Below, in pieces: positions 31,454-40,665 of a stretch of DNA of 64,000 nt. The stretch comes from Pelagimonas sp017744045. GTDB lineage: Bacteria > Pseudomonadota > Alphaproteobacteria > Rhodobacterales > Rhodobacteraceae. The number at the start of each line of letters is the position of its first letter. Within the stretch, counting starts at the first letter, position 1. The DNA lies in NCBI RefSeq assembly GCF_017744045.1, contig NZ_JAGHRD010000014.1; one strand, written 5' to 3'. Below the pieces are notes generated by a model that was not told where the DNA came from, ran no database searches, and was given only the letters and a program-made list of their open reading frames with translations. A program made the position numbers and the translations under genes.

Positions 31454-32770
31454 ATGATTGAAGACAGTATTACCCATGGTCGCATTCTGAAAATCGCCAT
31501 TCCGATCATGCTGGCCAATATTGCCATTCCTCTGATCGGTGTCGTCGATACGGCTGTTGTCGGGCAAATCCCCCATGCCGAACCCATTGCGGCGGTTGGG
31601 ATCGGCTCTGTCGTGCTATCAGCCATCTATTGGGTCTTTGGTTTCCTGCGCATGGGTACGGCGGGTCTTACGGCTCAGGCCGAAGGGGCCAAGGACCGAG
31701 GCGAAGTGGTTGCGCTTTTGACCCGGTCCTTGATGATCGGAGGGGCAGGGGGGCTGGCGATCATTGCGCTTTTGCAGCCGCTTCTTGCCCTGGCTTTCTC
31801 TTTCTCGCCGGTCGATGCCGAAGTCGAAGAGTTGGCACGCAGCTATATGCAGATCCGCATCTGGTCGGCCCCTTCTGCCATCGCCATGTTTGGCATTCTT
31901 GGCTGGTTGATTGCGCGGGAAAGATCGCGCTCGGTCTTGGTGCTGCAACTCTGCGTCACCAGCGTGAATGTGATCCTCGACCTGGTGTTTGTCACCGGGT
32001 TTGGATGGGGTGTTCAGGGCGTCGCTGTGGCCAGCTTTATCGCTGAATGGTCTGGGCTGGCGCTGGGTCTTTGGCTGTGTCGCAACGCATTGCGCCACCC
32101 GTCTGCCCGCGATTGGCCGCGTATCTTTAATGCTACGGCGCTGCGTCGTATGGCGGTGGTCAATACAGACATCCTGATACGCTCCCTGATGCTCGAAGCG
32201 ATCTTTCTATCCTTTGTCTTTTACTACAGCGCCGGGCTGGGCACCGACACGCTGGCGGCCAATCAGGTGTTGATGCAATTCATCCACTTCATAGCCTATG
32301 CGCTGGACGGATTTGCATTCGCCGCCGAAGCCCTGGTCGGGCAGGCCGTTGGGGCCAAATCCCTCTCCGATTTGCGCAAATCCGTCTGGTTGAGCTCAGC
32401 TTGGGGCTTGGCCACCTCCTTTGCCTATGTGCTGGTCTTTTGGAGTGCGGGCGCGGCGATCATAGTCTTGATCACCAAGGACCCGAGTGTTCAGCAGATC
32501 GCCAGCACCTATCTGCCCTGGATCATTCTGGTTCCGATCATCAGCTATCCCAGCTTTATGTTAGACGGTATCTTTATCGGGGCGACCCGGACGCGGGATA
32601 TGCGCAATATGATGATGATTTCTGCGGCGGTCTTCTTTGCCGCGGTGTTCATACTGATGCCGCAATGGGGCAATCATGGGCTCTGGGCGGCCTTGATGAT
32701 CTCCTTTGTGGCCCGCGCGGTAACGCTAGGTTTTCGCTATCCCTCTCTGGAACGGGCGGCCACGGCTTGA
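31454..32770 (+). CDS. MATE-family efflux transporter, DinF-like
   Basis: 438 residues with about 12 hydrophobic segments. The first helix region ILKIAIPIMLANIAIPLIGVVDTAVVG and the LRMGTAGLTAQAEGA loop are typical of the DinF branch. MATE proteins export drugs or metabolites using Na+ or H+ gradients. It stands between the thioesterase pair and trpB. Confidence 0.9.
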   Translation: MIEDSITHGRILKIAIPIMLANIAIPLIGVVDTAVVGQIPHAEPIAAVGIGSVVLSAIYWVFGFLRMGTAGLTAQAEGAKDRGEVVALLTRSLMIGGAGGLAIIALLQPLLALAFSFSPVDAEVEELARSYMQIRIWSAPSAIAMFGILGWLIARERSRSVLVLQLCVTSVNVILDLVFVTGFGWGVQGVAVASFIAEWSGLALGLWLCRNALRHPSARDWPRIFNATALRRMAVVNTDILIRSLMLEAIFLSFVFYYSAGLGTDTLAANQVLMQFIHFIAYALDGFAFAAEALVGQAVGAKSLSDLRKSVWLSSAWGLATSFAYVLVFWSAGAAIIVLITKDPSVQQIASTYLPWIILVPIISYPSFMLDGIFIGATRTRDMRNMMMISAAVFFAAVFILMPQWGNHGLWAALMISFVARAVTLGFRYPSLERAATA

Positions 32771-32846
32771 AATCGCACGATTTGCCTCTGGCCTTTTGCC
32801 CGCTACTTGCCCTATGCAATCCTTCAGACCCAGATGGAGAAACGTA

Positions 32847-34091
32847 ATGGACGATCTCGTCAACAGCTTCATGACCGGACCGGACGAAAACGGCCGCTTT
32901 GGTATTCATGGCGGGCGCTTTGTTTCTGAAACATTGATGCCGCTGATCCTGAGCCTCGAAGAAGAATATGAAAAGGCCAAGACCGATCAAAGCTTCTGGG
33001 ATGAGATGGATTATCTCTGGAAACACTATGTTGGTCGCCCGTCCCCGCTTTATTTTGCCGAACGCCTGACCGAACGTCTGGGCGGGGCCAAGATCTATCT
33101 CAAGCGGGATGAGCTGAACCATACCGGTGCCCATAAGATCAACAATGTGCTGGGCCAGATCATTCTGGCGCGGCGCATGGGCAAAACCCGCATTATCGCC
33201 GAAACCGGGGCAGGGCAGCACGGTGTTGCCACCGCAACGGTCTGCGCCAAGTTCGGCTTGAAATGTGTGGTCTATATGGGCGCGCATGACGTGGAACGTC
33301 AGGCCCCGAACGTGTTCCGTATGAAGCTGCTGGGGGCCGAGGTTGTGCCCGTGACCTCAGGCCGTGGCACGCTCAAGGATGCAATGAACGACGCGCTGCG
33401 CGATTGGGTGACCAATGTGCGCGACACATTCTATTGCATCGGGACGGTTGCGGGTCCGCACCCATACCCGGCCATGGTGCGCGATTTCCAATCCATCATC
33501 GGCAAGGAAGCCAAAGAGCAAATGATGGAGGCCGAAGGTCGTTTGCCAGACACCATCATCGCCGCCATTGGTGGTGGGTCCAACGCGATGGGCCTGTTCT
33601 ATCCCTTCCTCGATGACAAAGAGGTCAAGATCATTGGCGTTGAGGCCGGTGGCAAGGGCGTGAATGACAAGATGGAGCATTGCGCCTCTCTGACCGGTGG
33701 CCGCCCGGGTGTGCTGCATGGCAATCGCACGTATCTTTTGCAGGATGACGACGGTCAGATTCTCGAAGGGTTCTCGATCTCGGCGGGCCTCGACTATCCC
33801 GGTATCGGTCCGGAACATGCCTGGTTGAACGATATTGGTCGCGCCGAATATGTTGCGATCACCGACAAAGAGGCCTTGGCCGCCTTCCAACTGTCCTGTG
33901 AAACCGAGGGCATCATTCCGGCACTAGAACCCTGCCACGCGCTGGGCCATGTGGCTAAAATTGCGCCGGATCTGCCCAAAGATCATATCATCATCATGAA
34001 TATGTGTGGTCGCGGCGACAAAGACATCTTTACCGTCGCCCGCCACCTTGGCGTGGATATGAGCGGCCCTGAAGGGCGCGATGCCGGCTAA
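32847..34091 (+). CDS. trpB: Tryptophan synthase beta chain
   Basis: 414 residues from ATG 32847 (GGAG 8 bases upstream). It makes tryptophan from indole and serine with PLP. Lys97 in NHTGAHKINN holds the cofactor, ETGAGQHGVATAT binds the substrate carboxylate, and GGGSNAMGLFYPF is the phosphate-binding loop. The partner trpA is 15 kb away on the other strand. A strong terminator follows. Confidence 0.97.
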   Translation: MDDLVNSFMTGPDENGRFGIHGGRFVSETLMPLILSLEEEYEKAKTDQSFWDEMDYLWKHYVGRPSPLYFAERLTERLGGAKIYLKRDELNHTGAHKINNVLGQIILARRMGKTRIIAETGAGQHGVATATVCAKFGLKCVVYMGAHDVERQAPNVFRMKLLGAEVVPVTSGRGTLKDAMNDALRDWVTNVRDTFYCIGTVAGPHPYPAMVRDFQSIIGKEAKEQMMEAEGRLPDTIIAAIGGGSNAMGLFYPFLDDKEVKIIGVEAGGKGVNDKMEHCASLTGGRPGVLHGNRTYLLQDDDGQILEGFSISAGLDYPGIGPEHAWLNDIGRAEYVAITDKEALAAFQLSCETEGIIPALEPCHALGHVAKIAPDLPKDHIIIMNMCGRGDKDIFTVARHLGVDMSGPEGRDAG

Positions 34092-34117
34092 TAGCCAATC
34101 CCGCTTCTAGCTATGAC

Positions 34118-34150
34118 AAGCCGCCCAAATCTGGGCGGCTTTCGCGTTTT
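34118..34150 (+). terminator. Intrinsic terminator after trpB
   Basis: AAGCCGCCCA (34118-34127) pairs with TGGGCGGCTT (34132-34141), 10 bp and a 4-base loop, followed by TTCGCGTTTTC. Confidence 0.88.
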
Positions 34151-34422
34151 CAACTGGTTAATTCCGCCCGATTTTAACCATAAACCTGAGTTTATGGGCC
34201 TAAACCGGTGACATAGAGGCGTCTTTGTAAACCCCTGTTGGATTTTCTTTGCTCTGTTTACGTGGTCGACCAAAGGGGCTGCAACATTGCCGCCTGCTTG
34301 GGTTTGGCCCTGCGATGACCCCACATGATCGCGCCTGTCCCCTATCCTTTGGCGTGGGTCATGACTGTCTCATCGAACTGTCGCTTGGTTAACCCGAGCG
34401 GGTTGGCAATGGCTGCAGCGCT

Positions 34423-34653
34423 TTGCAAAACGAAAGCCATGTCACTAATGCAGATGTCTCCGATGCAGATAAGAATAGAACAAGATCAGACGATTTTGAC
34501 TTCAACACCTACGCAGGAAGTGACTATGGTGATTACAACCGTGACCAGCCCGCGCCGCCGGTTGAAGATCATGACCAAAAGCACGACCTGGCCCCGCAAG
34601 ACCGTGTTCAGCGGATCAAAAACACCGCGCGAGACTGTTGCCTAACCGATTGA
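34423..34653 (+). CDS. Weakly supported small ORF before the PepSY-like gene
   Basis: 76 codons from a TTG with no ribosome binding site. The composition is acidic and polar (SDADKNRTRSDDFDFNTYAGSDYGDYN) and looks more protein-like than the competing frames. It stops 7 bases before the next gene. It may be a real secreted or regulatory peptide, a remnant, or noise. The rest of the 569-base gap 34092-34660 holds the trpB terminator and nothing else I can name. Confidence 0.25.
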   Translation: MQNESHVTNADVSDADKNRTRSDDFDFNTYAGSDYGDYNRDQPAPPVEDHDQKHDLAPQDRVQRIKNTARDCCLTD

Positions 34654-34660
34654 GCCTGAT

Positions 34661-35050
34661 ATGAAACCTGCCTTTCTCATTGCGATCCTCGTCCTTGGGT
34701 TGTCTGTGTCTGACGCACATGCGGCCCAACAGGAAGAGCAGATTATCAAATCGCTCAAAGAACAGGGCTTTACCGAGATTGAGATGACGCGCACATGGCT
34801 GGGGCGTGTGCGCATCGTGGCGCGCGGGGCTGTTGGTGTGCGCGAAATCGTGTTTAACCCGGCCAATGGCGTGATCCTGCGTGACTATCAGCAAGCTGCG
34901 CCAGCACACAGACCTCCCCCGCCGCCTTTCATTGGCGGGAAGCGGACGCATCCGCCACCTCCGCCGCCCAGACCTGGAATGGGGCCTCCTATTGATCGAC
35001 CAGACCGCGAAAAGCGCCAAAACCGCCCCGTAAAAAAGAGTAAAGTGTGA
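34661..35050 (+). CDS. Secreted PepSY-like protein with proline-rich tail
   Basis: 129 residues. A signal peptide (MKPAFLIAILVLGLSVSDAHA) is followed by a PepSY-like unit: QEEQIIKSLKEQGFTEIEMT-TWLGRVRIVARG-VREIVFNPANGVILRDY. The last 45 residues are rich in Pro and basic residues (RPPPPPF, PPPPPPRPG), probably a wall- or partner-binding tail. Small PepSY proteins are periplasmic inhibitors or sensors. It precedes a membrane-anchored LuxR-type regulator, with which it may form a sensing pair. Confidence 0.75.
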   Translation: MKPAFLIAILVLGLSVSDAHAAQQEEQIIKSLKEQGFTEIEMTRTWLGRVRIVARGAVGVREIVFNPANGVILRDYQQAAPAHRPPPPPFIGGKRTHPPPPPPRPGMGPPIDRPDREKRQNRPVKKSKV

Positions 35051-35137
35051 GACGCACCAAGTTGCTGAACATAGCGCAGGAGATTGATTGTAGCCCTGTA
35101 CTTGCTGGCGGATGCGCTCGTCAGGGGGGCGGTTGAC

Positions 35138-35749
35138 ATGCTTCAATTTCGCTCCTTTGCACCTTTGCGTTTTGGGTCAAGGCGTCTGGGGCAGAACCAA
35201 GGGATCAATCAATCCAGGAAAGGGCCGAGCATTCGTAGGTCAAGGGAAAGCCTTGGCATTGCTTTCCTTCTGGCGACGCAGTTTTTCTGTGCGCTTTTCT
35301 TCCTGTTTGGTATTCTCACCAGCCTTCTGGGCATTCAGGTCGCGCCGATCTCTTGGGCGGCCTATGAACTGATCGAGATTGGTGTTGCTGTTGCCCTGGT
35401 GATTGGGGTTGTTTTGTCTGCAATGCTGTTGCTGCGATCTTTGCGGGCGCGCAAACAGGCCGAGGACAGCCTAAGAGAATTGTCCGGGGCCTTTATGGAC
35501 CTCTTGAAACAGCGCTTTGAGGATTGGGCGCTAACCCCGGCAGAACGCGACGTGGCGCTGTTTTCGATCAAGGGGGTGTCTATGGCTGACATTGCGGCCC
35601 TGCGTGGAACCTCCGAGGGTACGGTCAAGGCACAATGCAATGCCATCTATCGTAAAGCAGGCGTTTCCGGGCGGGCCCAGCTCTTGTCTTTGTTTATCGA
35701 GGATCTGCTGTCTGACGATGTACGCCTGTCGGACATAGAGCGCCTTTAA
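35138..35749 (+). CDS. Membrane-anchored LuxR-type regulator
   Basis: About 203 residues from ATG 35138; the true start is uncertain, and a TTG at 35084 sits next to AGGAG. Two transmembrane helices (LGIAFLLATQFFCALFFLFG and AYELIEIGVAVALVIGVVLS) are followed by a coiled helix. A C-terminal LuxR helix-turn-helix comes last (LTPAERDVALFSIKGVSMADIAALRGTSEGTVKAQCNAIYRKAGV). There is no receiver or sensor domain, so the signal must come through the membrane part. It is 88 bases after the PepSY-like gene on the same strand. Confidence 0.8.
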   Translation: MLQFRSFAPLRFGSRRLGQNQGINQSRKGPSIRRSRESLGIAFLLATQFFCALFFLFGILTSLLGIQVAPISWAAYELIEIGVAVALVIGVVLSAMLLLRSLRARKQAEDSLRELSGAFMDLLKQRFEDWALTPAERDVALFSIKGVSMADIAALRGTSEGTVKAQCNAIYRKAGVSGRAQLLSLFIEDLLSDDVRLSDIERL

Positions 35750-35758
35750 CCAAAAGGG

Positions 35759-36139
35759 TCAGCTGTCTCTATCCAATTTATGCGCCTTCAGGACTTTCAT
35801 CGGAACAATGTCCAATGCATCCTGATGCGTGGCCGCCAAATCGACCTTGGGTGCGCAGCCCTCGTCATGGGCCTGCAGGAACCGGGCCGCGCAAAGACAC
35901 CAGTGATCGCCTTCTTTCAATCCGGCAAAGTTGAATTCTGGCCGTGGCGTCGACAGATCATTGCCGACATATTTGGAATAGGCCAAAAATTCGGCGGTCA
36001 TGACGGCGCAGACCGTGTGGCTGCCGCTGTCTTCGGCGCAGGTGTTGCAATGGCCATCACGGAAAAAACCAGTCAAAGGCGTGCGTGAACATTCCTCAAG
36101 AATGCCGCCCAAAACGTTGACCGAAGGCCGCTTTTTCAT
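35759..36139 (-). CDS. DUF2237 family protein
   Basis: 126 residues matching the DUF2237 pattern throughout: NVLGGILEECSRTPLTGFFRDG, HTVCAVMTAEFL, GNDLSTPRPEFNF, GDHWCLCAARFLQA and DLAATHQDALDIV. The five conserved cysteines suggest a metal site. The function is unknown. It overlaps the beta-lactamase-like gene by 4 bases (ATGA). Confidence 0.88.
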   Translation of the reverse strand: MKKRPSVNVLGGILEECSRTPLTGFFRDGHCNTCAEDSGSHTVCAVMTAEFLAYSKYVGNDLSTPRPEFNFAGLKEGDHWCLCAARFLQAHDEGCAPKVDLAATHQDALDIVPMKVLKAHKLDRDS

Positions 36140-37299
36140 GACTTTCCCTCCCGCACCAGCTGCGCCAACCGCTGAAACATGTCGAGACTGTCATCCGATG
36201 CGCCTTCTTCGCGAAAGGCGCGATCTGCTGAATTCACCGCGATCACAATCCCTGCAGCTTTGTTGACATACACATATTGGCCATAGACCCCGCGGGCAAG
36301 GAATTCGCCCGGTTCGTTTTGCCACGGGCTCCACCATTGATAGCCATAGCGCAGCCTGCCTTGTTTGGTTTTTGCCGAGGGGGCGGTGCTTTCAGCGACC
36401 CAAGCTGCGGGAATGATCTGTTGGCCGTTGAACGCACCATCATTGCGAAACATTTCGCCCATGCGCGCATAGTCGCGTGTCGTCAGGTTGAGACCGCCAA
36501 GCACAAAGGCAACCCCATTGCCGTCAGTCAGGTAATGGGGCGTGCCATGGGTGCCCATCGGCTCCATGATATATTCGCCCAGCAGGTCAGGAACGGATCG
36601 ACCTGTGGCACCGCGCAACACCATGCCCAACACATGAGTGTCGATCGACACATATTTCCATTCCTGCCCGGGGTCGGCAAATGTCTCGGTCAGCCCGGAG
36701 GCAAAGCCGTCCATCGAACCGCCCAGGGCAAGAATGCGCCCCATCTTGTTGATGTCGCTCCAAAAATCCAGGTAGTCCTCGTCAAAGGTCACGCCCGAGG
36801 ACATTTGCAGCACATTTCGGATTGTGGCGCTGTCATAGGCCCCGCCCTTAAGCTCGGGTGCGTATTTGACCACCGGGTCGTCCAGACTGTCGATCTTTCC
36901 CTGATCCAGGATGACGCCAAACAATGCCGATAGATAGGATTTGGCAACCGACCAACTGATCCGTGCATCATCCTTGCCCGTGCCTTTGTAATAGCTCTCA
37001 TGAACGATCTGGCCCTGGTTCAGAATGACCACCCCAGTGACCGAGCGCCGCTCGATCCAATCAGCCCAATCTGCGGGAAGCGCCATGTCCGGCCCGGAAG
37101 GAAGCGGGCTGGAAACCGGTGTGGCTGCGATCTCTTGATGGAGAAAGAGGTCGGCCATGTGGCTGAAATTATGAACGATCTTATCTTCGGAAAAGAGCGT
37201 ATTGACCGCGTTCAGACGCATCAATTCCTCTCGCTTCCATACCGCCAAGGCGATGACGACCACCCCCAAAATGCCCAAAACACGCAGAATTCTTTTCAT
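36136..37299 (-). CDS. Serine hydrolase, class C beta-lactamase fold
   Basis: 387 residues; ATG 37299 follows GGGGAGGA. A single N-terminal membrane anchor (ILRVLGILGVVVIALAVW) precedes the domain. The nucleophile motif S-x-x-K is SWSVAKSYL, and YVS in EWKYVSIDTH fits the second motif. YGQYVYVNKAAGIVIAVNS is near the end, where the family has its third motif. Such proteins are usually esterases or peptidases rather than lactamases. It is co-transcribed with the DUF2237 gene. Confidence 0.85.
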   Translation of the reverse strand: MKRILRVLGILGVVVIALAVWKREELMRLNAVNTLFSEDKIVHNFSHMADLFLHQEIAATPVSSPLPSGPDMALPADWADWIERRSVTGVVILNQGQIVHESYYKGTGKDDARISWSVAKSYLSALFGVILDQGKIDSLDDPVVKYAPELKGGAYDSATIRNVLQMSSGVTFDEDYLDFWSDINKMGRILALGGSMDGFASGLTETFADPGQEWKYVSIDTHVLGMVLRGATGRSVPDLLGEYIMEPMGTHGTPHYLTDGNGVAFVLGGLNLTTRDYARMGEMFRNDGAFNGQQIIPAAWVAESTAPSAKTKQGRLRYGYQWWSPWQNEPGEFLARGVYGQYVYVNKAAGIVIAVNSADRAFREEGASDDSLDMFQRLAQLVREGKS

Positions 37300-37365
37300 C
37301 TCGGTCCTCCCCGAAACCAAGACTGCGCATCAAACGAGATAAGGGCAAGCCTGAGAATGCGTTTC

Positions 37366-38049
37366 CTAACGGAACTTATCTGCCAGTTTCTGCAGGGCTG
37401 ACCTGGTATCGGGTTCTTCCTGCGGGGCAGAGGCCTTCTCGTCGGCTTTTTTAACCTTGGGTTTGGACGTCGAAGAACGCGGCGGGTTGGTTTTGAGCGC
37501 GACAGCGTTTTGAAACTTTCCGGTGTCGCCGTCAGCCAGATGCGCGGCACCGTCGCTGATCCCCCAAAGCAGGTTGTTCAGCCAGTCATCATCCGCCTTT
37601 GGGAAGTCATGCAGCACATAGGCGGACACAAGATCCTTGCGCCCCGGATGGCCAATCCCTAGGCGAATACGCTGATAGGCCTCGCCAATATGCGCATGGA
37701 TCGAGCGCAAACCGTTATGACCCGCATGTCCACCGCCCATCTTGACGCGACATTTACCCGGGGCCAGGTCAAGCTCGTCATGAAAGACGGTCACGTCACC
37801 CGGCTCCATCTTGTAGAACCGCATCGCCTCACCAACCGATTGTCCGGACAGGTTCATAAAGGTCTCGGGCTTGAGCAGCAGCACCTTGTCACCGCCCAAA
37901 CGTCCCTCGGCGATCTGGCCCTGAAACTTGGATTTCCAGGGGCCAAAGCCATGATCCGAGGCGATCTGATCCAGCGCCATAAAGCCGATATTATGGCGGT
38001 TTTTGGCGTATTTCCCGCCGGGATTTCCAAGACCGACAAAGAGCTGCAT
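37366..38049 (-). CDS. pth: Peptidyl-tRNA hydrolase
   Basis: 227 residues from ATG 38049 after AGGAGG. It releases peptides from stalled peptidyl-tRNA. Active-site residues are Asn9 (VGLGNPGGKY), His19 (NRHNIGF) and Asp90 (VTVFHDELDL). The catalytic core ends at about 190, followed by a Lys/Pro/Ser-rich tail and a final LQKLADKFR helix. In many bacteria pth follows rplY; here rplY is 5.4 kb away with phoX and a metal transporter between. Confidence 0.96.
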   Translation of the reverse strand: MQLFVGLGNPGGKYAKNRHNIGFMALDQIASDHGFGPWKSKFQGQIAEGRLGGDKVLLLKPETFMNLSGQSVGEAMRFYKMEPGDVTVFHDELDLAPGKCRVKMGGGHAGHNGLRSIHAHIGEAYQRIRLGIGHPGRKDLVSAYVLHDFPKADDDWLNNLLWGISDGAAHLADGDTGKFQNAVALKTNPPRSSTSKPKVKKADEKASAPQEEPDTRSALQKLADKFR

Positions 38050-38275
38050 CTGCGCCTCCTGCTGCGTTTCCTTGGCTATAACGCATCGCCTGTGTTTAGG
38101 TAAGCCCCCGGCGCATTGGCCGAAATTGGCTGACATCAGCGGTGTTACATAACCGTCAGAAAAGCGACACAAATCTTAAACAGTCCAAGCGGTAAATCCG
38201 CGCGAACAACACTGTTTTCCGGGTGAGTCACCCACGGGTGTTGGGCAAGCAATTTAGCCAGCAAGGAGCTGTATC

Positions 38276-40159
38276 ATGTCAGATAAAGATCTGGTCGACC
38301 TGTCTTGGGATGATTTCGACGAACATCGTGACCCTCGTCCTGAAAACAACGGTTTTGACGCCGTTGTAGAGCGCGCGATTTCGCGCCGTGGCTTCCTGGG
38401 TGGCGCATTGGCATTCGGATCTGGTGCTGCTGTCTTTGGCACTGGCCTTTTCTCCTCCACCACCGCTGCCCGCGCGGATGGTCATGCGCATTTCGCGTTC
38501 AAACCAATCGCAACCGCCACTGACGCGGCTGTTCACGTGCCCGAAGGCTATCAGAGCCAGGTTCTGGTCCGTTGGGGTGACGCGCTGTGGTCCGAAGCTG
38601 ATGGCGCTTACAATGGTGAAACCGGTGTTGGCGTGGATATGTCCGACAAGGTGTTTGGCGAAAACACCGACGGGATGGAATTGTTCGACGTAGATGGCAA
38701 AGAAGTCATTGCCGTGAACTCTGAATATGTAAACCCCAAGATCAACCTGCCTGCCGCTTCCGAAGGTGTGCCTCAGACCGCTGACGAAGTTCAGCTGCTG
38801 AAAAACCTGCAGGGTGTGACCGTCATGGAAATCGCCCGTGGTGACAATGGTTACGCTGTGGTCAAGGACAGCCCGCTGAACCGCCGCATCACCCACGAAA
38901 CCGAAATGGTTCTCGAAGGGCCGCTGGCCGGTCACGCGCTGGTTCAGACCAATGCCGACCCATCCGGCACCAAGGTCAAAGGTACCATGAACAACTGTGG
39001 TTCCGGCCGCACGCTCTGGGACACTTACCTGACCTGCGAAGAAAACTTTAACGGTTACTTCGGCGCGACCGGCGAAATGCCAGAAGGCGAAGGTTACAAG
39101 CGTTACGGTATCGGTGGCGAAGGTCGCTATGCTTACGAAAAATTCGATGAGCGTTACGACATCTCCAAAGAGCCGAACGAGCCGCATCGTCACGGTTTCA
39201 TCACCGAGATCGACCCAACAGACCCGACCTCGACCCCGAAAAAGCGCACCGCGCTGGGTCGTTTCAAGCATGAAAACGCCTCCATGGCGCATGCCAAAGA
39301 CGGTCGTGTTGTTGTCTATATGGGCGACGATGAGCGTGGCGAATATCTCTACAAATTCGTCTCTGCGGGTACCTGGACCGAGGGCACCTATGGCGGTGAC
39401 CTGCTGAACGAAGGCACGCTTTATGCGGCCAAGTTCAACGATGATCAGTCCGGTGAATGGCTGGCCCTGACACCTGAAACCACCGGCATGGATGCGGCTG
39501 ATATTCTCTGCTTTACCCGTATGGCGGCTTCGGCTGTTGGCGCGACCACCATGGACCGTCCGGAATGGGTGGCCACCAACCCGGTCAAGGTCGAAAGCTA
39601 CTGCGCCCTGACCAACAACAAGAACCGCGGTGTTAAGCCAAACGCCGGTGGCGACGACACGTCGGTCAATGCTGTGAACCCACGTGAGACCAACCATTAC
39701 GGTCAGATCGTGCGCTGGACCCCAGCGGATGAGAACCACGCAGCCGAGGCCTTTACCTGGGATCTCTATGTCATGGCCGGTAACCCAACCGTTTATGACA
39801 ATGAGTATGCTGGTTCGGACAACGTGAACGAAGGCAACATGTTCAACTCGCCCGACGGAATGGTCTTTGACAGCACTGGCATGCTGTGGATCCAGACTGA
39901 TGGCAACTACAAGAACGAAGGCGACTTTGCTGGCATGGGCAACAACCAGATGTTGGTTGGCGATCCGGAAACCGGTGAAATCGCGCGCTTTATGACTGTG
40001 CCTTACGGTGCCGAAGTGACCGGCCTGTGCTGGAACCTCGACAAGACCGTGGCCTTTGTTGGCGTTCAGCACCCCAAAGGCCAGTGGCCGGATGGTGAAG
40101 GCAAGCCTCGCTCCTCCGTTGTTGCCGTTTGGCGCGAAGACGGTGCGAAAATCGGCTAA
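38276..40159 (+). CDS. phoX: PhoX-family alkaline phosphatase
   Basis: 627 residues. A twin-arginine signal (ISRRGFLGGALAFGSGAAVFG, residues about 35-55) follows a 34-residue charged leader. The body has the PhoX beta-propeller segments: NNCGSGRTLWDTYLTCEENFNGYF, HGFITEIDPTDP, RFKHENASMA and VVYMGDDERGEYLYKFV. PhoX enzymes use Ca2+/Fe3+ to release phosphate from organic esters in the periplasm. No convincing Pho box is seen upstream. Codon use is even and highly biased, as in a well-expressed gene. Confidence 0.9.
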   Translation: MSDKDLVDLSWDDFDEHRDPRPENNGFDAVVERAISRRGFLGGALAFGSGAAVFGTGLFSSTTAARADGHAHFAFKPIATATDAAVHVPEGYQSQVLVRWGDALWSEADGAYNGETGVGVDMSDKVFGENTDGMELFDVDGKEVIAVNSEYVNPKINLPAASEGVPQTADEVQLLKNLQGVTVMEIARGDNGYAVVKDSPLNRRITHETEMVLEGPLAGHALVQTNADPSGTKVKGTMNNCGSGRTLWDTYLTCEENFNGYFGATGEMPEGEGYKRYGIGGEGRYAYEKFDERYDISKEPNEPHRHGFITEIDPTDPTSTPKKRTALGRFKHENASMAHAKDGRVVVYMGDDERGEYLYKFVSAGTWTEGTYGGDLLNEGTLYAAKFNDDQSGEWLALTPETTGMDAADILCFTRMAASAVGATTMDRPEWVATNPVKVESYCALTNNKNRGVKPNAGGDDTSVNAVNPRETNHYGQIVRWTPADENHAAEAFTWDLYVMAGNPTVYDNEYAGSDNVNEGNMFNSPDGMVFDSTGMLWIQTDGNYKNEGDFAGMGNNQMLVGDPETGEIARFMTVPYGAEVTGLCWNLDKTVAFVGVQHPKGQWPDGEGKPRSSVVAVWREDGAKIG

Positions 40160-40184
40160 GCCCGACGCGACCAAAACAGACAAG

Positions 40185-40217
40185 ACGGCCCCCGATCCTT
40201 CGGGGGCCGTTTTCCTT
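40185..40217 (+). terminator. Intrinsic terminator after phoX
   Basis: ACGGCCCCCGA (40185-40195) pairs with TCGGGGGCCGT (40200-40210), 11 bp, followed by TTTCCTTTTT. Confidence 0.92.
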
Positions 40218-40314
40218 TTTCAAGTACCCTAAGAGCCGGGCCATTTCCCTGATCCACGTTTCTACGGAAACAAGAGAAGCAGAAATTTCTTGCGCGGATC
40301 AGCGGAATCAGACA

Positions 40315-40507
40315 TTGCTCTGCGCATGGTGGTCAGCTTGGGACAATCCGGCCGACCTTAAAAGGGAACACGGTGAGGTGTAGCCATCAGGCGCCAACTC
40401 CGTGACTGCCCCCGCAACTGTAAGCGGCGAGCCTCCCCAAAAGCCACTGGGTTTGAAACCCGGGAAGGTTGGGACAGGCGCTAACCCGTGAGTCAGGAGA
40501 CCTGCCA
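40315..40507 (+). promoter_or_regulatory. Cobalamin (AdoCbl) riboswitch
   Basis: Conserved blocks appear in order: AAAAGGGAACACGGTG (about 40360), the B12 box GACTGCCCCCGCAACTGTAAGC (40402 onward), AGCCACTG, CGGGAAGG, and the closing GAGTCAGGAGACCTGCC near 40490-40506. This is the full class-I cobalamin riboswitch. A GGGG-TG-CCCC hairpin (about 40531-40540) next to the GGAGG at 40541 could be the expression platform. The controlled genes are the short ORFs and metal ABC transporter downstream. Confidence 0.95.
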
Positions 40508-40554
40508 TGTCATCTGAAACGAATCTGGGCGGGGTGCCCCGGAGGTAGCTGATC

Positions 40555-40665
40555 ATGTTTGATACGGAAATGTCCGGTCTTCATTCTGTCTTTGCCCCGA
40601 CCCCGTTCTTGCGGAGGTCACATCATGGCATCAGCCAGGTCTGGACACCAAACAGAAACATCTAA
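40555..40665 (+). CDS. Possible leader peptide below the riboswitch
   Basis: 36 codons from ATG 40555, preceded by GGAGG (40541-40545), which sits against the putative riboswitch expression hairpin. The product has no recognisable feature. Its reading contains the binding site and start of the next small ORF (40625), so translation here could open that site. It may be a regulatory leader rather than a functional peptide. Confidence 0.35.
   Translation: MFDTEMSGLHSVFAPTPFLRRSHHGISQVWTPNRNI

Noticed and set aside
38110..38200. A possible Pho box upstream of phoX (GTTACATAACCGTCAG and GCGACACAAATC)
   Set aside because: Half-sites match the CTGTCAT consensus at only three to five of seven positions, too few to claim.
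38279..40183. A 634-codon antisense open frame opposite phoX
   Set aside because: It mirrors the strongly biased codon use of phoX. The sense frame has a Tat signal and PhoX motifs; the antisense frame has no domain, start signal or terminator.
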